Source: Meconema thalassinum
Lineage: Eukaryota; Arthropoda; Insecta; Orthoptera; Tettigoniidae
Length of the DNA stretch: 64,000 nt
Reading direction: 5' to 3'
Assembly (NCBI GenBank): GCA_946902985.2
Contig: OX336392.1
Coordinates: forward strand, 24,310,982-24,374,981
A program made the position numbers and the translations under genes. The notes under the pieces are model-generated. The model was given only the letters and a program-made list of their open reading frames with translations, made no database searches and was not told where the DNA came from. Each line of letters starts with the position of its first letter. Within the stretch, counting starts at the first letter, position 1. Of the stretch, positions 58,801 through 64,000 are shown piece by piece.

Positions 58801-61800
58801 CTGCCTTCTTTAGAGCCTTGATTAGAAGGCAGGAGATACTGTGAGCCCTTGAGAGTGTAGCACTATCCAGAGTGCACCATAACTGGTGGGACTACACACG
58901 CCCTGCCTTCTTTAGGGCCTTGATTAGAAGGCAGGAGATACTGTGAGCCCTTGAGAGTGTAGCACTATCCAGAGTGCACCATAAGTGGTGGGACTACACA
59001 CACCCAGCCTGCCTTCTTTAGGGCCTTGATTAGAAGGCAGGAGATACTGTGAGCCCTTGAGAGTGTAGCACTATCCAGAGTGCACCACAAGTGGTGGGAC
59101 TACACACACCCAGCCTGCCTTCCTTAGGACCTTGATTAGAAGGCAGGATATACTGTGAGCCCTTGAGAGTGTAGCACTATCCAGAGTGCACCATAAGTGG
59201 TGGGACTACACACACCCTGCCTGCCTTCTTTAGGGCCTTGATTAGAAGACAGGAGATACTGTGAGCCCTTGAGAGTGTAGCACAATCCAGAGTGCACCAT
59301 AAGTGGTGGGACTACACACGCCCTGCCTTCTTTAGGGCCTTGATTAGAAGGCAGGAGATACTGTGAGCCCTTGAGAGTGTAGCACTAACCAGAGTGCACC
59401 ATAAGTGGCGGGACTACACACACCCAGCCTGCCTTCTTTAGGGCCTTGATTAGAAGGCAGGAGATACTGTGAGCCCTTGAGAGTGTAGCACTATCCAGAG
59501 TGCACCATAAGTGGTGGGACTACACACACCCAGCCAGCCTTTTTAGGGCCTTGATTAGAAGGCATGAGATACTGTGAGCCCTTGAGAGTGTAGCACTATC
59601 CAGAGTGCACCATAAGTGGTGGGACTACACACACCCTGCCATCTTTAGGGCTTTGATTAGAAGGCAGAAGATACTGTGAGCCCTTGAGAGTGTAGCACTA
59701 TCCAGAGTGCACCATAAGTGGTGGGACTACAAACACCCAGCCTGCCTTCTTTAGGGCCTCGATTAGAAGGCAGGAGATACTGTGAGCCCTTGAGAGTGTA
59801 GAACTATCCAGAGTGCACCATAAGTGGTGGGACTACAAACACCCAGCCTGCCTTCTTTAGGGACTTGATTAGAAGGCAGGAGATACTGTGAGCCTTTGAG
59901 AGTTTAGCACTATCTAGAGTGCACCATAAGTGGTGGGACTACACACACCCTGCCTTCTTTAGGGCCTTGATTAGAAGGCAGGAGATACTGTGAGCCCTTG
60001 AGAGTGTAGCACTATCCAGAGTGCACCATAAGTGGTGGGACTACAAACACCCAGCCTGCCTTCTTTAGGGCCTTGAGCAGAAGGCAGGAGATACTGTGAG
60101 CCCTTGAGAGTGTAGCACTATCCAGAGTGCACCATAAGTGGTGGGACTACACACACCCAGCCTGCCTTCTTTAGGGCCTTGATTAGAAGGCAGGAGATAA
60201 TGTGAGCCCTTGAGAGTGTAGCACTATCCAGAGTGCACAATAAGTGGTGGTACTACACACACCCTGCCTTCTTTAGAGCCTTGATTAGAAGGCAGGAGAT
60301 ACTGTGAGCCCGTGAGAGTTTAGCACTGTCGAGTGTGCACCATAAGTTGTGGGACTACACACACCCAGCCTGCCTTCTTTAGATCCTTGATTAGAAGGCA
60401 GGAGATACTGTTAGCCCTTGAGAATTTAGCACTATCCAGAGTGCACCATAAGTGGTGGGACTACACACACCCAGCCTGCCTTCCTTAGGGCCTTGATTAC
60501 AAGGCAGGAGATACTGTGAGCCCTTGAGAGTTCAGCACTATCGAGTGTGCACCATATGTGGTGGGACTACACACACCCAGCCTGCCTTCTTTAGAGCCTT
60601 GATTAGAAGGCAGGAGATACTGTGAGCCCTTGAGAGTGTAGCACTATCCAGAGTGCACCATAAGTGGTGGGACTACACACACCCAGCCTGCCTTCTTTAG
60701 GGCCTTGATTAGAAGGCAGGAGATACTGTGAGCCCTTGAGAGTTTAGCACTATCCAGAGTGCACCATAAGTGGTGGGACTACACACACCCTGCCTTCTTT
60801 AGGGCCTTGATTAGAAGGCAGGAGATAATGTGAGCCCTTGAGAGTGTAGCACTATCCAGAGTGCACCATAAGTGGTGGGACTACACACACCCAGCATACC
60901 TTCTTTAGAGCCTTGATTTGAAGGCAGGAGATACTGTGAGCCCTTGAGAGTGTAGCACTATCCAGAGTGCACCGTAAGTGGTGGGACTACACACACCCAG
61001 CCTGCCTTCTTTAGAGCCTTGATTAGAAGGCAGGAGATACTGTGAGCCCTTGAGAGTGTAGCACTATCCAGAGTGCACCATAAGTGGTGGGACTACACAC
61101 ACCCAGCCTACCTTCTTTAGAGCCTTGATTTGAAGGCAGGAGATACTGTGAGCCCTTGAGAGTGTAGCACTATCCAGAGTGCACCGTAAGTGGTGGGACT
61201 ACACACACCCAGCCTGCCTTCTTTAGAGCCTTGATTAGAAGGCAGGAGATACTGTGAGCCCTTGAGAGTGTAGCACTATCGAGTGGGCCCCATAAGTGGC
61301 GGGACTACAAACACCCAGCCTGCCTTCTTTAGGGCCTTGATTAGAAGGCAGGAGATACTGTGAGCCCTTGAGAGTGTAGCACTATCCAGAGTGCACCATA
61401 AGTGGTGGGACTACACACACCCAGCCTGCCTTCTTTAGGGCCTTGATTAGAAGGCAGGAGATACTGTGAGCCCTTGAGAGTGTATCACTATCCAGAGTGC
61501 ACCATACGTGGTGGGACTACACACACCTAGCCTGCCTTCTTTAGAGCCTTGATTAGAAGGCAGGAGATACTGTGAGCCCTTGAGAGTTTAGCACTATCGA
61601 GTGTGCACCATAAGTGGTGGGACTACACACACCCAGCCTGCCTTCTTTAGAGCCTTGATTAGAAGGCAGGAGATACTGTGAGCCCATGAGAGTGTAGCAC
61701 TATCCAGAGTGCACCATAACTGGTGGGACTACACAAGCCCTGCCTTCTTTAGGGCCTTGATTAGAAGGCAGGAGATACTGTGAGCCCTTGAGAGTGTAGC

Positions 61801-64000
61801 ACTATCCAGAGTGCACCATAAGTGGTGGGACTACACACACGCCCTGCCTTCTTTAGGGCCTTGATTAGAAGGCAGGAGATACTGTGAGCCCTTGACAGTG
61901 TAGCCCTATCCAGAGTGCACCCCAAGTGGTGGGACTACACACACCCAGCCTGCCTTCCTTAGGACCTTGATTAGAAGGCAGGATATACTGTGAGCCCTTG
62001 AGAGTGTAGCACTATCCAGAGTGCACCATAAGTGGTGGGACTACACACACCCTGCCTGCCTTCTTTAGGGCCTTGATTAGAAGGCAGGAGATACTGTGAG
62101 CCCTTGAGAGTGTAGCACTATCCAGAGTGCACCATAAGTGGTGGGACTACACACGCCCTGCCTTCTTTAGGGCCTTGATTAGAAGGCAGGAGATACTGTG
62201 AGCCCTTGAGAGTGTAGCACTATCCAGAGTGCACCATAAGTGGCGGCACTACACACACCCAGCCTGCCTTCTTTAGGGCCTTGATTAGAAGGCAGGAGAT
62301 ACTGTGAGCCCTTGAGAGTGTAGCACTATCCAGAGTGCACCATAAGTGGTGGGACTACACACACCCAGCCTGCCTTTTTAGGGCCTTGATTAGAAGGCAT
62401 GAGATACTGTGAGCCCTTGAGAGTGTAGCACTATCCAGAGTGCACCATAAGTGGTGGGACTACAAACACCCAGCCTGCCTTCTTTAGGGCCTTGATTAGA
62501 AGGCAGGAGATACTGTGAGCCCTTGAGAGTGTAGCACTATCCAGAGTGCACCATAAGTGGTGGGACTACACACACACCCTGCCTTCTTTAGGGCCTTGAA
62601 TAGAAGGCAGGAGATACTGTAAGCCCTTGAGAGTGTAGCACTATCCAGTGTGCACCATAAGTGGTGGGACTACACACACCCAGCCTGCCTTCTTTAGGGC
62701 CTTGATTAGAAGGCAGGAGATACTGTGAGCCCTTGAGAGATTAGCACTATCCAGAGTGCACCATAAGTGGTGGGACTACAGACACCCTGCCATCTTTAGG
62801 GCTTTGATTAGAAGACAGGAGATACTGTGAGCCCTTGAGAGTGTAGCACTATCCAGAGTGAACCATAAGTGGTGGGACTACAAACACCCAGCCTGCCTTC
62901 TTTAGGGCCTTGATTAGAAGGCAGGATATACTGTGAGCCCTTGAGAGTGTAGCACTATCCAGAGTGCACCATAAGTGGTGGGACTACAAACACCCAGCCT
63001 GCCTTCTTTAGGGCCTTGAGCAGAAGGCAGGAGATACTGTGAGCCCTTGAGAGTGTAGCACTATCCAGAGTGCACCTTAAGTGGTGGGACTACACACACC
63101 CAGCCTGCCTTCTTTAGGGCCTTGATTAGAAGGCAGGAGATAGTGTGAGCCCTTGAGAGTGTAGCACTATCCAGAGTGCACCATAAGTGGTGGTACTACA
63201 CACACCCTGCCTTCATTAGAGCCTTGATTAGAAGGCAGGAGATACTGTGAGCCCTTGAGAGTTTAGCACTATCGAGTGTGCACCATAAGTGGTGGGACTA
63301 CACACACCCAGCCTGCCTTCTTTAGAGCCTTGATTAGAAGGCAGGAGATACTGTGAGCCCTTGAGAGTTTAGCACTATCCAGAGTGAACCATAAGTGGTG
63401 GGACTACACACACCCAGCCTGCCTTCTTTAGGGCCTTGATTAGAAGGCAGGAGATACTGTGAGCCCTTGAGAGTTTAGCACTATCGAGTGTGCACCATAA
63501 GTGGTGGGACTACACACACCCAGCCTGCCTTCTTTAGAGCCTTGATTAGAAGGCAGGAGATACTGTGAGCCCTTGAGAGTGTAGCACTATCCAGAGTGCA
63601 CCATAAGTGGTGGGACTACACACACCCAGCCTGCCTTCTTTAGGGCCTTGATTAGAAGGCAGGAGATACTGTGAGCCCTTGAGAGTTTAGCACTATCCAG
63701 AGTGCACCATAAGTGGTGGGACTACACACACCCTGCCTTCTTTAGGGCCTTGATTAGAAGGCAGGAGATACTGTGAGCCCTTGAGAGTTTAGCACTATCC
63801 GGAGTGCACCATAAGTGGTGGTACTACACACACCCTGCCTGACTTCTTTAGGGCCTTGATTAGAAGGCAGGAGATACTGTGAGCCCTTGAGAATTTAGCA
63901 CTATCCAGAGTGCACCATAAGTGGTGGGACTACACACACACCCAGCCTGCCTTCTTTAGGGCCTTGATTAGAAGGCAGGAGATACTGTGAGCCCTTGAGA
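43818..64000 (+). repeat. Satellite array, about 106-bp monomer (right block)
   Basis: This is the same satellite in the same orientation as the left block, about 190 monomers, running off the window end. Its first 3 kb carries the rare variants that follow the equivalent position in the left block, for example CTTCATTAGGG followed by AGGAAATACTG at about 44089 and 18341. The right block therefore continues the left block's higher-order pattern as if the 18.9-kb insert were absent. No gene is visible. Confidence 0.97.

Overview
The window looks like animal nuclear heterochromatin, most likely from an arthropod and possibly a decapod crustacean. The arthropod reading rests on TTAGG-type telomere-like tracts. 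The decapod reading rests only on a remembered resemblance of one interspersed repeat at 29440-29990. There are no bacterial or phage features. The window has three parts.

(1) 1-24913 and 43818-64000 are one tandem satellite of about 106 bp per monomer, roughly 430 copies in total, all in the same orientation. It is organised in nested higher-order blocks of about 2.0, 6.45 and 6.83 kb. Each consensus monomer carries a perfect 9-bp dyad, CTGCCTTCT/AGAAGGCAG.

(2) 24914-43817 is an 18.9-kb near-perfect palindrome interrupting that satellite. Its arms of about 9.7 and 9.2 kb meet at a 39-bp non-symmetric spacer (34612-34650). It is flanked by a 6-bp direct repeat, CACTAT, which occurs once in the uninterrupted satellite. 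The satellite keeps the same orientation and higher-order phase on both sides, so the palindrome looks like a clean insertion of a mobile element and not a fold-back assembly artefact. The outermost 71 bp are identical in both arms and begin AGTAGTGGGG.

(3) Reading inward from each end, an arm contains: the terminus; subterminal diverged repeats sharing TATCTCGCTAACCAA; a 265-bp tandem repeat (three units on the left, one on the right, which explains the 531-bp arm difference); a 224-bp tandem array organised as a trimer; a tRNA-derived SINE; a second SINE-like repeat; an interspersed repeat containing one diverged copy of the surrounding satellite; AT-rich DNA; a 218-bp direct repeat; a tRNA-Leu(UAA) gene; a 277-codon ORF with a FLYWCH-like zinc finger; and two tandem cassettes of 11-bp minisatellite, TTAGG-like tract and SINE-like repeat.

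The only credible coding region is the FLYWCH-like ORF, present once per arm and identical in both. No transposase, integrase, polymerase or capsid gene was recognised, so the element is probably non-autonomous. The inner arms are almost identical while the outer arms differ by several percent beyond the terminal 71 bp. This points to arm-to-arm conversion inside and selection on the extreme ends.
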